Shown: piece by piece, positions 1 through 8,556 of the stretch | How the letters are laid out: every line of letters starts with the position of its first letter | Position numbering within the stretch: the stretch's first letter is position 1 | From: Thermogemmatispora onikobensis | Lineage (GTDB): Bacteria > Chloroflexota > Ktedonobacteria > Ktedonobacterales > Ktedonobacteraceae | Length of the DNA stretch: 64,000 bases | Direction of reading: 5' to 3' | NCBI RefSeq assembly: GCF_001748285.1 | Contig: NZ_BDGT01000014.1 | Location: 1-64,000 of the forward strand | The notes under the pieces: generated by a model | The model's database searches: none | The model's input: the letters and a program-made list of their open reading frames with translations, nothing else | Told to the model about the DNA's origin: nothing | Translations under genes and position numbers: made by a program

Positions 1-571
1 CTGTCGAGACGTAGGGATCGAAAGCGATCACTTCCATCTCCAGGCCGCGGGCGCGCTTGGCCACCTCGCTTCCGACCTTGCCGAGACCAATGATCCCGAG
101 CACTTTATTGCGGACCTCGCTGCCCAGAAAGCGGCTCTTCTCCCACTTCCCGGCCTTCATACTCCGGTCGGCAGCGGGAATATGGCGAGCCAGGGCCAGC
201 AGCATGGCGATAGTGTGCTCGGCGGCAGCGATCACGTTGCCCAGCGGGGAATTCACCACCATGATGCCGAGGCGCGTCGCTGTCTCCAGATCGATATTAT
301 CCACGCCCACCCCGGCGCGCGCTACAATCTTCAGACGCTGGCCGGCGGTGAGTACCTCGCGTGTCACTTGCGTCTCACTGCGCACGACGAGGGCAGCGTA
401 GTCGTCAATGATCGAACACAGCTCAGCGGGAGAGAGACCGGTGCGCACATCGATCGTGGCCTCTGGCAGATGGGTGCGTAGAAAATCGATGCCCTCCTGA
501 GCCACGCGATCAGCAATCAAAATTTTAACAGTCTCTGTTGGCGCAGGCTGTCTATCCTCAGCCATCACCAT
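1..571 (-). CDS. serA: D-3-phosphoglycerate dehydrogenase, N-terminal part (gene runs off the left edge)
   Basis: Oxidises 3-phosphoglycerate to 3-phosphohydroxypyruvate, the first step of serine synthesis. Reading leftward from 571 the protein begins MVMAEDRQPAPTETVKILIA; about 190 residues are visible before the window ends. They include the substrate-domain start (ILIADRVAQEGIDFL), the VVRSETQVT and ARAGVGVDNID segments typical of the family, and the Rossmann glycine loop GIIGLGKVGSEVA near residue 150. GTG/ATG choices are ATG 571 or ATG 565; 571 is preferred because GAGGGGAG lies about 7 nt upstream. It follows the aminotransferase gene by 30 nt in the same direction, so the two are very likely one operon for serine/glycine metabolism. 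The C-terminal part, including any ACT domain, is outside the window. Confidence 0.93.
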   Translation of the reverse strand, partial: MVMAEDRQPAPTETVKILIADRVAQEGIDFLRTHLPEATIDVRTGLSPAELCSIIDDYAALVVRSETQVTREVLTAGQRLKIVARAGVGVDNIDLETATRLGIMVVNSPLGNVIAAAEHTIAMLLALARHIPAADRSMKAGKWEKSRFLGSEVRNKVLGIIGLGKVGSEVAKRARGLEMEVIAFDPYVST

Positions 572-601
572 AGCCTTGCTCCCCTCTTCCAGCAGCGGCG
601 T

Positions 602-1765
602 TCAGTGGCCTGTGAAGCCGAAAGAGCGCAGGCGCTGCTCCACCTTATCCATTGCCTCGGCCAGATCCTCCTCGCGGAAGTAGCCCAGGTGGCCGACGCG
701 GAAAATCTTGCCCTCCAGGTGCTCCTGGCCGCCGCCCAGCACGACGCCATCCTGCTCGCGTAGGGCCTTCATAAAGGCCTTACCATTGAAGCCCTCTGGC
801 AGACGGACCGCTGTCACCGTATTCGAAGCATAGCGCGGATTAGCGAACAACTCGAGGCCCATCTCGCGAGCGCGGCGGCGCACATAGTCACCGGCCTGGC
901 GATGGCGCTCAAAGATGGCCTCGCGGCCCTCTTCCAGCATCAGCTCCAGAGCGCGATCGAGGGCATAGAAGACGGAGACTGCCGGTGTCGTTGGGTGCTG
1001 GCCAACCTCCAGCTTCTTGCGCGAGCTGGCCCAATCGAAGTAGAAGCGCGGCAGTTTGGCGCTCTTATTAGCCTGCCAGGCGCGCTCGCTGGCGGCAATC
1101 ATCATCACCCCGGGGGGAGACATCCAGCCCTTCTGCGAACCTGTAAAGACAACATCCAGGTCCCACAGATCCATCTCCAACGGGATGCAGCCCAGGGAGC
1201 TGACGGCGTCCACGGCGATCAGTGCGTCGGGATTATGCTGTCTGATCAGGGAGGCCAGTGTCTGGATATCGTTGGTCACTCCCGTTGATGTCTCATTATG
1301 GGTAACCAGCACGCCGCGGTAGGGGGGCAGCGTCTTCAGGCGGCTCTCTACCACATTCGGGTCGGCTCCCTCACCCCAGGGAAACTCGATACGGCTCACC
1401 TGTAGCCCATAGGTCTCGGCGATACGTGCGAAACGATTGCCGAAGGAGCCGATCGTAATCGCCACCACATGGTCGCCCGGGGAAAACAGATTCACAATAG
1501 CGCTCTCCTGGCCGCCGGTACCAGAGGCGGGGTACGTCAGAACCGGTGAGCGCGTCTGGAAAAAGTATTGCAGCCGTGCTGTGACACGGCGCAGAATAGC
1601 GGCGAATTCCGGCCCGCGGTGGTTGATCATCGGGCGGGCCATCTCTGCCAGGATCTCATCCGGCACCACGGTGGGGCCGGGGATACGGAGATTCTGCTTA
1701 GGGATCGGAGCCCGTGGCTCAACCTGGGGAACGGGGATTGAATTCTTTTCCTGCTGAACAGTCAT
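602..1765 (-). CDS. class V aminotransferase (alanine/serine-glyoxylate type)
   Basis: PLP-dependent aminotransferase of about 387 residues, similar to alanine-glyoxylate, serine-glyoxylate and serine-pyruvate aminotransferases. Visible marks are the N-terminal IPGPTVVPDEIL, the cofactor loop ASGTGGQESAI, the VDAVSSLGC strand with its PLP-ring aspartate, and the Schiff-base lysine in TGSQKGWMSPPG. The gene sits 30 nt upstream of serA. In several lineages without serC such an enzyme is thought to transaminate phosphohydroxypyruvate, so it may be the second serine-pathway step; that role is inferred from the pairing. A GTG codon two codons upstream (1771) is possible, but AGAGG is correctly spaced for ATG 1765. 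A promoter lies at 1914-1942. Confidence 0.9.
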   Translation of the reverse strand: MTVQQEKNSIPVPQVEPRAPIPKQNLRIPGPTVVPDEILAEMARPMINHRGPEFAAILRRVTARLQYFFQTRSPVLTYPASGTGGQESAIVNLFSPGDHVVAITIGSFGNRFARIAETYGLQVSRIEFPWGEGADPNVVESRLKTLPPYRGVLVTHNETSTGVTNDIQTLASLIRQHNPDALIAVDAVSSLGCIPLEMDLWDLDVVFTGSQKGWMSPPGVMMIAASERAWQANKSAKLPRFYFDWASSRKKLEVGQHPTTPAVSVFYALDRALELMLEEGREAIFERHRQAGDYVRRRAREMGLELFANPRYASNTVTAVRLPEGFNGKAFMKALREQDGVVLGGGQEHLEGKIFRVGHLGYFREEDLAEAMDKVEQRLRSFGFTGH

Positions 1766-1854
1766 GCACACCTCTTCTTCCTGAAACAGGACTCAAAAGC
1801 CGAGCCAGCCAGGCGGTACGTGCCAGCCAATATCTTGCCCCGTTGCAATAAGGC

Positions 1855-1885
1855 GCGGCGGGATAACATCGCTATTACCCGCCGC
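1855..1885 (-). other. GC-rich stem-loop in the leader of the aminotransferase-serA operon
   Basis: GCGGCGGG (1855-1862) pairs perfectly with CCCGCCGC (1878-1885); after a bulged A the stem continues with TAA/TTA. It lies about 20-50 nt into the predicted transcript. No U-tract follows, so it may be a leader structure rather than a simple terminator. Confidence 0.5.
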
Positions 1886-1913
1886 AGCCGATGGCGCTGG
1901 TCTGATGTTTTCC

Positions 1914-1942
1914 AGTATAGTCCTATTCAGCGAGGATGTCAA
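1914..1942 (-). promoter_or_regulatory. promoter for the aminotransferase-serA operon
   Basis: On the minus strand TTGACA (1937-1942), a 17-nt spacer and TATACT (1914-1919) form a near-consensus sigma-70 promoter. The start would be near 1907, giving a leader of about 140 nt. Confidence 0.75.
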
Positions 1943-2037
1943 ACGAAACGAGCCTCTGTCGACCTGCCGCTGCCCTCCTCAGCTCAACGGCGTCGCGGCG
2001 AGGAGGGGAGAGGAGGAAGAGCCCAGAGCAGGCGCTA

Positions 2038-2060
2038 AGGCGCAGCAACCTTGCTGGCCT
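2038..2060 (-). terminator. stem-loop downstream of pyk
   Basis: Eight bases beyond the pyk stop, AGGC-CAGCA pairs with TGCTG-(C)-GCCT around a tight loop. It has no U-tract, like several other gene-end hairpins in this window. Confidence 0.5.
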
Positions 2061-2067
2061 GAGTAAG

Positions 2068-3573
2068 TTAGCTGGAGCGGGAGGTGCGCCCCTCGCCGAT
2101 GCGATGCAGTTTGACAAAATTCGTGCGTGCGCGACTGGCGACCGGGAGTCCTCCCATGATCACCACGTGCTCACCTTCGCCGAGCAAGTGATCGCTCAAG
2201 AGGCGCTGCTCAACAGTGGCGATCAGCTCCTCGGTCGTCCCATGCATCTCGATCAGACGCGGCCAGACGCCCCACCAGAGAGCCAGCTGGCGATAGACGC
2301 GCTCCGAGGGAGTGTAAGCCAGGATCGGGCGGCGTGGTCGGTCTTTGGAGATCAGGCGGGCCGAGTTGCCTGAGCGCGTAAAGACCACAATCGCGCGCAC
2401 ACTGGCCTCCTCGGAGAGAGCGCGGGCCGCGTGGCTGACGGCATGCTCCTGAGAGAGGCGTTGGCAATGTGGCGGCTGCGCGGTTCGATCCTCGGCCTCT
2501 GTCTCCTGAATAATGCGCACCATCATCGCCACGGCCTCCACCGGATAGGAACCACTGGCTGTCTCGGCGCTCAACATCACGGCGTCAGTGCCATCGAGGA
2601 GAGCATTAGAGACATCAGCGACCTCAGCGCGCGTTGGCGTTGGGTTGGTCACCATCGACTCCAGCATTTGCGTAGCCGTAATCACTGGTAGCCCTAGCTG
2701 GTTGCACCGAGCGATGACACGCTTCTGGATCAGCGGCACCTTCTCTAAGGACATCTCGACCCCGAGATCGCCGCGGGCCACCATCAAACCATCGGCCACC
2801 TCCAGAATCTCGTCGAGACGCGCCACGGCCTCCGGCTTCTCCAGCTTAACAATCAGAGGGATATCGCCCGCGGGCTGCCTCCTACCTGCCTGGGCGGCCA
2901 TCTCGGCCTGCAGCTTCTGGAGAAAGCGGCGGGCCTCAAGCACATCTTCTGGCCGACGGACGAAGCTCAAGGCCACGTAGTCAATGCCGTGTTGGACGCC
3001 GAAACGCAGATCGGCGCGATCCTTCTCACTCAGTGCTGGGGCGCTGACAGCCACACCTGGCAGATTCATGCCTTTGTGCTCCTTGAGCAAACCCCCGTGG
3101 ACCACCTCGCAGCGCACCGCCTGGCCATCGCTGGCAAGCACCCGTAGCTCCATCAGGCCATCGTCAAGCAGGATGCGATCGCCGGGCTTGACGTCTTGAG
3201 CGAGCAGCCCATAGGTGGTAGGAATCACTGTCAGCTCAGTGCTCTGCTCTGAGAGAGGCGTGCCCTCGCCATTGGTGGCCGGTTCGCGCGTCGTGATAAT
3301 CACCTGCCTGCCAGGCACCAGGCGCAGCGGCTGCCCGCCAGGCAAACTGCCAACACGGATCTTCGGCCCCTGCAGATCCTGCAGGATGGCCACGGGCCAG
3401 CCCAGCCGTGCCGAGATGCGTCGGATGCGCTCGATCACAGCGGCGTGCTCCTCGTGGGTGCCGTGAGAGAAATTGAGTCGGGCGACGTTCATCCCTGCCA
3501 GCATCAGCTGCTCCAGGCGCTCCTCACTGCTGCTGGCCGGTCCGATAGTACAGACAATCTTAGTACGGCGCAT
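2068..3573 (-). CDS. pyk: pyruvate kinase
   Basis: Converts phosphoenolpyruvate and ADP to pyruvate and ATP, the last step of glycolysis. Of 501 residues the start is MRRTKIVCTIGPASSSEERL, the classic pyruvate kinase N-terminus. Other family marks are NFSHGTHEEH, the active-site region IPLIVKLEKPEAVARLDEILEVADG followed by MVARGDLGVEM, and PVITATQMLESM. The reading frame stays open further upstream to 3804, but those residues do not look like pyruvate kinase and ATG 3573 fits the family start exactly; GAGGGGG lies about 12 nt upstream. Monocistronic, ending in the stem-loop at 2038-2060. Confidence 0.96.
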   Translation of the reverse strand: MRRTKIVCTIGPASSSEERLEQLMLAGMNVARLNFSHGTHEEHAAVIERIRRISARLGWPVAILQDLQGPKIRVGSLPGGQPLRLVPGRQVIITTREPATNGEGTPLSEQSTELTVIPTTYGLLAQDVKPGDRILLDDGLMELRVLASDGQAVRCEVVHGGLLKEHKGMNLPGVAVSAPALSEKDRADLRFGVQHGIDYVALSFVRRPEDVLEARRFLQKLQAEMAAQAGRRQPAGDIPLIVKLEKPEAVARLDEILEVADGLMVARGDLGVEMSLEKVPLIQKRVIARCNQLGLPVITATQMLESMVTNPTPTRAEVADVSNALLDGTDAVMLSAETASGSYPVEAVAMMVRIIQETEAEDRTAQPPHCQRLSQEHAVSHAARALSEEASVRAIVVFTRSGNSARLISKDRPRRPILAYTPSERVYRQLALWWGVWPRLIEMHGTTEELIATVEQRLLSDHLLGEGEHVVIMGGLPVASRARTNFVKLHRIGEGRTSRSS

Positions 3574-3612
3574 GAACAAACTATGCCCCCTCGTACTCTG
3601 CATTCGCGCCCC

Positions 3613-3618
3613 ATTATA
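3613..3618 (-). promoter_or_regulatory. probable -10 box of the pyk promoter
   Basis: TATAAT on the minus strand, 40 nt upstream of the pyk start codon. No convincing -35 hexamer is seen at 16-18 nt. Confidence 0.4.
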
Positions 3619-3797
3619 GCAGAGAGCTGGCGAGCGGAGTGCTCCCTTTCCTGCCTGCCGGACCCAGGGCTGCCAGCCCACCTTCGTCCCGTTCATTGTC
3701 CTCTGTAATCCGGGCCTGATGGTCGGAACGGCCAGTGATAAGCAGAGCAGGCGCGGACCTTTGCCCTGGGCAGACAGGGACGCCTCCATTCCATCTG

Positions 3798-3826
3798 TTG
3801 ACAAAATTTTTCGCCCGTGCTATCCT
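3798..3826 (+). promoter_or_regulatory. promoter of the rpsP operon
   Basis: TTGACA (3798-3803), 17-nt spacer, TATCCT (3821-3826). Transcription would start near 3832, about 350 nt before rpsP. Confidence 0.75.
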
Positions 3827-3831
3827 GATGA

Positions 3832-4182
3832 CGCCATTGGGGCCATGCCCTATGCCTTGTTCTGCATCTACTGCGTACGCCACCTAGGCAGCGGCACAGC
3901 GTTTGCTCCAGCTCTCTTGCTTCGGCGTTGTCTGTGCATGAAGCGCGCTCTCTGCCTCCGTATCGAACTGGGTAGAGGGGCAGGCGCGTCGTCCCCTGTG
4001 CCGGCTGGCTGGAGTGAGTGGAAGGGCAACTTGACGGGCGTGGTTCCGGCATCATATCAATGAGGGTGCTCGCTGGCTCTGTGGGAGCTGGCCACAAGCG
4101 TATGGGGCCCGGAGCAAGCTGGCGAGAGAGCAAGTACTGTTGAGGACTTTCTCCCGTTGGGGAGAGGTGAGAAGAGGGAAGC
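3832..4182 (+). other. long 5' leader of the rpsP operon
   Basis: About 350 nt between the promoter and rpsP without a convincing gene. A reading frame from 3845 begins soon after the predicted start but has cysteine-rich, non-protein-like composition. A small hairpin, CTCCC-GTTG-GGGAG (4151-4164), stands just before the ribosome-binding site GAGGGA. I recognise no known ribosomal leader motif, SRP RNA, or tRNA here. Confidence 0.4.
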
Positions 4183-4476
4183 ATGGCTGTTAAGATTCGT
4201 TTGATGCGTGTGGGTAAGAAGAAGGCGCCCAGCTATCGCATTGTTGTTGCAAACGCTCCTTCGCCGCGGGATGGGCGCATTATTGAAAATATTGGCTGGT
4301 ACAATCCGTTGCGCGAGCCGGCGGCGGTGCAGATTGATGAGCAGAAGGCGCTGCGCTGGTTGCAGAATGGCGCACAGCCCTCAGATGCCGTGGTCGCGCT
4401 CTTCAAGAGCGCTGGAGTGCTGGAGCGCTTTGAGCAGAGCAAGACTGGTTCCGCCTCCACTGGTAAGGCAGAGTAG
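4183..4476 (+). CDS. rpsP: 30S ribosomal protein S16
   Basis: Small-subunit ribosomal protein of 97 residues. The start [20 protein letters not shown] and the segment [15 protein letters not shown] are diagnostic of bS16. GAGGGA lies just upstream of the ATG. It is first in a three-gene cluster with a KH-domain protein (6 nt downstream) and rimM, the conserved neighbourhood for ribosome maturation. The usual fourth partner, trmD, is not present next to it. Confidence 0.98.
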   Translation: MAVKIRLMRVGKKKAPSYRIVVANAPSPRDGRIIENIGWYNPLREPAAVQIDEQKALRWLQNGAQPSDAVVALFKSAGVLERFEQSKTGSASTGKAE

Positions 4477-4482
4477 CTAGCT

Positions 4483-4734
4483 ATGGCCATGAGAAATTCC
4501 TCAATGCGCCGCTTGGTGGAGTATATTGCGCAGTCGCTGGTTGATAACCCGGCGGCGGTGCAGGTGCGCGAGGTGCGCAACGACCGTCAGGCGGTGGTCC
4601 TTGAGCTGCGGGTGGCGCCCGAGGACTACGGCAAGGTGATCGGGCGAGAGGGCCGTGTGGCCAAGGCCCTGCGTACGCTAATGCGCGCTATGGGCACGCG
4701 CGAAGGCCGTCATACCTCCCTGAAGGTCGTCTAG
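4483..4734 (+). CDS. khpA: KH-domain RNA-binding protein (KhpA/YlqC family)
   Basis: RNA-binding protein of 83 residues (76 if translation starts at the internal ATG 4504, which gives MRRLVEYIAQSLVDNPAAV, the common family start). The KH core is visible as RVAPEDYGKVIGREGRVAKALRTLMRAM with its GxxG-type loop IGREGR. KhpA proteins usually pair with KhpB/Jag and affect RNA and cell-envelope processes; it lies between rpsP and rimM as in many Gram-positive lineages. No strong ribosome-binding site is seen at either start, and the 6-nt spacing from rpsP suggests coupled translation. Confidence 0.92.
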   Translation: MAMRNSSMRRLVEYIAQSLVDNPAAVQVREVRNDRQAVVLELRVAPEDYGKVIGREGRVAKALRTLMRAMGTREGRHTSLKVV

Positions 4735-4795
4735 CCTGGTCCCGCTGGCCCTCTTTTTCTCTCGGAAACTCCCAAGAGGAGACAGTGAGCGGGCA

Positions 4796-5398
4796 ATGGC
4801 TACCAATTCTATGCAGCGTGATATGGAATGGGCGACCGTGGGACGGGTAATTGCTCCCTTCGGACTGCGCGGCGAGGTCAAGGTCCTGCCGATGAGCGAC
4901 CTGCCCAATCGCTTTGCGCAGCTGGAGGCTGTCTATTGCGGTTCACCTCCCCGGCGCCATCGCATCGAGCATGTTCGCCCTTACAAAAGCGGCCTCGTCT
5001 TGCTGAAGCTGCAGGGCTTCGATTCGCTGACGGCTGCCGAGGCCCTGCGCAACTGCGCGCTACAAATTCCGCTAGCCGAATTACCTCCCCTGCCTCCCGA
5101 TTCGTATTATCAGCATGATATCCTGAACCTGCGGGTCTTGACCCTCGATGGCCAGGAAGTAGGCTTGATTACTGAGATCTGGCTGACTGGTAGTAACGAT
5201 GTCTACGCGATCCGCATGCGAGATGGCAGGCAGGTCTTGATCCCTGCCATCAAAGAGGTGATTAAAGAGATCGATCTGGTGCGCCGCACCATGTACATCG
5301 ATCCCCTGCCAGGCATGCTGGATGATCGTGAGGCCATTATCGATCGTGGCGAATCAGAAGAGGTGGCAAACGAGACAGGCGAAGCGCTTGACCGCTAA
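4796..5398 (+). CDS. rimM: ribosome maturation factor RimM
   Basis: Assembly factor that binds S19 and helps mature the 16S 3' domain. The 200 residues show the N-terminal barrel (VGRVIAPFGLRGEVKVLPMSD), the linker, and the C-terminal PRC-barrel with YYQHDILNLRV, GLITEIWLTGSNDVYAIR and VLIPAIKEVIKEIDL, which are typical. The tail after residue 180 is acidic and variable. An AGGAG lies about 15 nt upstream of ATG 4796; an internal ATG at 4811 is the alternative. It is the last gene of the rpsP cluster. Confidence 0.94.
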   Translation: MATNSMQRDMEWATVGRVIAPFGLRGEVKVLPMSDLPNRFAQLEAVYCGSPPRRHRIEHVRPYKSGLVLLKLQGFDSLTAAEALRNCALQIPLAELPPLPPDSYYQHDILNLRVLTLDGQEVGLITEIWLTGSNDVYAIRMRDGRQVLIPAIKEVIKEIDLVRRTMYIDPLPGMLDDREAIIDRGESEEVANETGEALDR

Positions 5399-5776
5399 GA
5401 GCCGCCTGCCTCTTGCTGGTCCCTCTTTCCCTGCCGGGCGCTGACGGCCCTGCTCTTCTGCATCTCGGTCTCTGAAGCTGCGCGTCAGAGTGTTGGCCTC
5501 CTGTAGCTCTCCTTCTTTCTCTCCTCTGCATCTGCCTCAGCGAGGGCCAGGCGACGAGCGGATCAAGCAGCCTGCTGTACCGGCTGCCAGATCAGACCTG
5601 TCCAGAGCCTCGGCCTGCGCTCCTCTCGACTGATAACCCCAGTTTTGAGGCCGATCTGCTTCTGATAGCTCGAGGAGGCCAGGCGCGCTGCGCTGCCCAG
5701 GTAGCGGAGACGAGAGCCGTCGGGCAGCTGTCCCCTGCCAGCTGAGGGTGGCGTTGACCGGATTGGGAGAGAGCTT
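5399..5776. other. intergenic region between convergent genes, no gene recognised
   Basis: About 380 nt between rimM and the TIR-like gene. Open frames here are short and have no recognisable protein signature. No clear U-tract terminator is visible. Confidence 0.5.
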
Positions 5777-7570
5777 TTAGACCTTATAAGGTGCCACATT
5801 CAGGGCCGCCAGTTCTGGCAAGTGATCGAAAATCCAGACCGCACCGCCGCTACGGAGGCCTGTGGCCGGATTCACCTCACCAATAAATGCCGTACGTGCC
5901 TGACTGAGCAAGTCGTCGAGCAGAGGGATGGTCGACGATGCCAGCAGCTGCTTGGGAGCCATATGGACCAGCTGGCGTGCATCCTGGCGTACCTGATCGA
6001 GATTAGCCTTCACGCGGTTCAGCTCGCTGTCGATCTGTCCGGCGAGCTGGCGCTGAGTGACCGAGGAATGGGGAGAGCTTGTCAGCGCGATCAGGTCCAG
6101 CTCGATATGGCGGATATAGCCGGGCACGGGCAGGGCCTTCTCATCCAGCGTTAGCAAAGGAACGCGCCCCACAGTTGGATCGACCAGGACGGGTGTGCCG
6201 CGGGGGACATCGTGGGAGACCAGCTCGGTGCCATCCAGGTAGTCCAGAATCTTCACCAGGGCCTGGTGCATCTCCGTGGCATTGCGCGGAACCCCGGTGC
6301 CGCGGGCTGCCGAGGCCCACTCGAAGATCTTGCTCACGTTCTCAAAGAACCAGACGCTGAGCCCTCCGTGGAGCGATAACTGATCCAGCTGAGGCTCGCT
6401 GCTAAGCAAGTGTCGCAGATGGTCCAGATTGCTATAGTGGACCATAGTATTGCCGACCGTCTCAGCCTGGGGATCTGGCACCTGGGGGATCTCTGCGTAG
6501 TAGCGCCAGTGGGTCAAATCAGCGGTTGGCGAGTCGGGCGTCAAAGCCGCGCTTTCCTCTGTGATCAGAAAGCGACTATAGCTATTCAGGAGATTTTGGT
6601 GATTGGGGCTGTTGTAGCGCAGATCGAGGTGGCCATTCACGGGAGTGAACTTCGCTAGCAACAAAGCGCCCCCGAGCTGACTTTTATCGCGCAGCAGCCA
6701 GGCGTAGAAACTCTGGCCGCTCTGAGGGGAACGTAGATTCTGCAGATGAATATCGAGTCCATCACAGATCCCGGTCGTATTATCGGCTCCGGTCAGACCA
6801 GTATTAAAAAACTCCAGGCGGCCATAGCTGATAGCGGCGGCGCTGCCAGTGGCGGGCGTCTGAGCGGAGTGGGTCAGGAGCAGAGCCATGACGGTGCCGA
6901 GAACCAGCGTAGCGACCAGCAAGAAAGAGAGGCCAATGATGGCTCGTCCTCGCTCCGTAGTTCCAAAGTAGAACTCCTGCAGAGGGCTGGCGGAGGAAAC
7001 GAGCCTGCCAGGGGGGAGAACTGGGCGATCGTAATGAGCTTGAGCCGAAGGGCGGGAAGGAAAAGCTGCGAGCCCGCCTGGAGCGGAGCCAGGCGAAGGG
7101 GTAGGCGTCAGGGCCTGAACCGTCTGAGGGGGAGCAAGCAACGGCGCTCGCTCTTTTTCCAGCGTCAACACCAGCTTCTCGATGGCCCGCGGATAATCGT
7201 AGGAGCCGTCGAAAGTGGGCAGAGCGGTCCACTCAGAAGGTGTCTCCGTCGACGACCCCTCGGGACTGGCCAGGAAGCGGAGCGCCCCCTGCAAGCGGTG
7301 CTGCTCCAGGAGCTTCAAAGCCGTATTGACGGCCATGCGTACCTGATAGGACTGAGCCGTTGTAGAAGTCTGAAATAGGATGAACCACTGGAGATCGGGC
7401 AGAGTCTGATTCAAAAAGGAGAGAAAGCCATCGTCGCTGACATGGCTCGGATACACAATGACGGTAGCACCCACCTCCTCAAGCCGCTGGCGCAAACGAG
7501 TTAGAATTTGTAATTCCTGATGAGCCTTTGTATCAAGGTCATGACAAATGAAGACGCCAGGCGAACTCAT
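5777..7570 (-). CDS. membrane protein: degenerate TIR-like domain, TM helix, RskA-like extracytoplasmic domain
   Basis: About 597 residues. Residues 1-150 look like a TIR-type flavodoxin fold (GVFICHDLDTKAHQ, then strands with TVIVYPSHVSDDGFL and WFILFQTSTTAQSYQVRMAV). The position of the catalytic glutamate of NADase TIRs (normally in a W..E motif) reads YQVRM, so enzymatic activity is unlikely. A proline/serine-rich linker leads to one TM helix (GLSFLLVATLVLGTVMALLL, about 210-235). The outer part has an IHLQNL...GQSFYAWLL...LITEE pattern like the anti-sigma-K (RskA) domain, followed by a helical C-terminal region. Start ATG 7570 is preferred to 7591, because the family-like sequence begins MSSPGVFICHD. 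It is divergent from the vWA-PP2C-kinase-WXG100-EssC run and may sense or signal for it (inference). Confidence 0.7.
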   Translation of the reverse strand: MSSPGVFICHDLDTKAHQELQILTRLRQRLEEVGATVIVYPSHVSDDGFLSFLNQTLPDLQWFILFQTSTTAQSYQVRMAVNTALKLLEQHRLQGALRFLASPEGSSTETPSEWTALPTFDGSYDYPRAIEKLVLTLEKERAPLLAPPQTVQALTPTPSPGSAPGGLAAFPSRPSAQAHYDRPVLPPGRLVSSASPLQEFYFGTTERGRAIIGLSFLLVATLVLGTVMALLLTHSAQTPATGSAAAISYGRLEFFNTGLTGADNTTGICDGLDIHLQNLRSPQSGQSFYAWLLRDKSQLGGALLLAKFTPVNGHLDLRYNSPNHQNLLNSYSRFLITEESAALTPDSPTADLTHWRYYAEIPQVPDPQAETVGNTMVHYSNLDHLRHLLSSEPQLDQLSLHGGLSVWFFENVSKIFEWASAARGTGVPRNATEMHQALVKILDYLDGTELVSHDVPRGTPVLVDPTVGRVPLLTLDEKALPVPGYIRHIELDLIALTSSPHSSVTQRQLAGQIDSELNRVKANLDQVRQDARQLVHMAPKQLLASSTIPLLDDLLSQARTAFIGEVNPATGLRSGGAVWIFDHLPELAALNVAPYKV

Positions 7571-7630
7571 GACGTGCCCTCGCTTTGGCATAGGATATGG
7601 CTCTTCTTAACCAGCAAGAATATCTCTGTG

Positions 7631-7659
7631 AGTATAACATGGTGTGGTATCATATTCAA
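7631..7659 (-). promoter_or_regulatory. promoter of the TIR-like membrane protein gene
   Basis: Minus strand TTGAAT (7654-7659), 17-nt spacer, TATACT (7631-7636), about 60 nt before the start codon in the divergent intergenic region. Confidence 0.6.
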
Positions 7660-7773
7660 GCTGAGGGTGTTTTGAGAGGCCGCGTTACTGGCAAAACGGG
7701 AGGCTGACGGGTCATAAGCGCAGCGGTCTTCAGCGGCCCGACTAATTTCTGGACCGGAGAGGAGGCAGAGACG

Positions 7774-8523
7774 ATGTACTACACGCAGCCGGCGACCTCC
7801 CTCACGCCGGCGCTGGTCATCTACCTGATTGATGCCAGCCACTCCATGAATGACCCCTGTGGCCCCACCACCAAGATGGGGCTGGTCAACCGGGCATTGA
7901 AGGAAGCAATCAAAGACATGGTCCGGCGTTCCATTCGCGATGGCATTGTCCAGAGGCGCTACAAAGTAGCGATCTTTGCCTATAGCACAGCAGTTGTCGA
8001 CGTGCTGGGGGGGGTCCGCGACTTGCCGGAGCTTGTCAAGCACGGCGTGCCAGTCATCAGCGCTGGCGGAGAGACCGACACCGCCGTCGGCTTCGCAGCA
8101 GTTGAGAGCCTCCTGCAAAAGCACCTTACCGAATTTGACGCCTGTCCTGCCCCTCTAGTCTGTCATCTGACAGACGCACTCATCACAGCCAGCGATCCCA
8201 CGCCGATCGTGCGCCGTATTCAAGCGATGGCCGTACGTGATGGGCCGGTGCTCGTTGAAAACGTCTATGTGGCCGATAACATGTTGCGCGCGCCAGTCCG
8301 CGACTGGCATCAGTGGGGAGGGGTCACCCGTCCTGGCCAGCTCACGAACGACTATGCGCGCTTTCTCTTCTCCCTCTCCTCACCGATGCCGGAGATCTAT
8401 CGGCAGAATATCAACAACTACGGCTACAACCTGCAGTCGGGGGCGGCCCTCTTCTTCCCGGGTGTTCACACCGACCTGGTGCGTCTGGCCTTCACCATCT
8501 CGACCGCGACCCAGCTGAAATAA
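7774..8523 (+). CDS. TerY-like von Willebrand factor A (vWA) domain protein
   Basis: A single vWA domain filling all 249 residues. The metal-ion-dependent adhesion site is intact: DASHS at 20-24, the later Thr in GGETDTAVG, and an aspartate in HLTDALITASDP. The form (short vWA beginning at the N-terminus with an LIDASHSM strand and a long RALKE helix) matches TerY-type proteins. In known TerY-P triads this protein is encoded beside a PP2C phosphatase and a protein kinase, exactly as here (33 nt before the PP2C gene). GAGGAGGC precedes the ATG by 9 nt. The role is probably phospho-dependent assembly or scaffolding (inference from family and context). Confidence 0.85.
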   Translation: MYYTQPATSLTPALVIYLIDASHSMNDPCGPTTKMGLVNRALKEAIKDMVRRSIRDGIVQRRYKVAIFAYSTAVVDVLGGVRDLPELVKHGVPVISAGGETDTAVGFAAVESLLQKHLTEFDACPAPLVCHLTDALITASDPTPIVRRIQAMAVRDGPVLVENVYVADNMLRAPVRDWHQWGGVTRPGQLTNDYARFLFSLSSPMPEIYRQNINNYGYNLQSGAALFFPGVHTDLVRLAFTISTATQLK

Positions 8524-8556
8524 GATCGTCTCGCGCCAGAGGAAGGAGCGAGAGCC

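Noticed and set aside
1766-1907. T-box leader before the aminotransferase-serA operon
   Set aside because: A TGGCACGTACCGCC stretch recalls the antiterminator box, but the conserved TGGNACCGCG core and terminator with T-run are absent.
3719-4063. Small gene in the rpsP leader
   Set aside because: The frame is Cys/Arg-rich without a ribosome-binding site at a sensible start and overlaps the promoter; unlikely to be coding.
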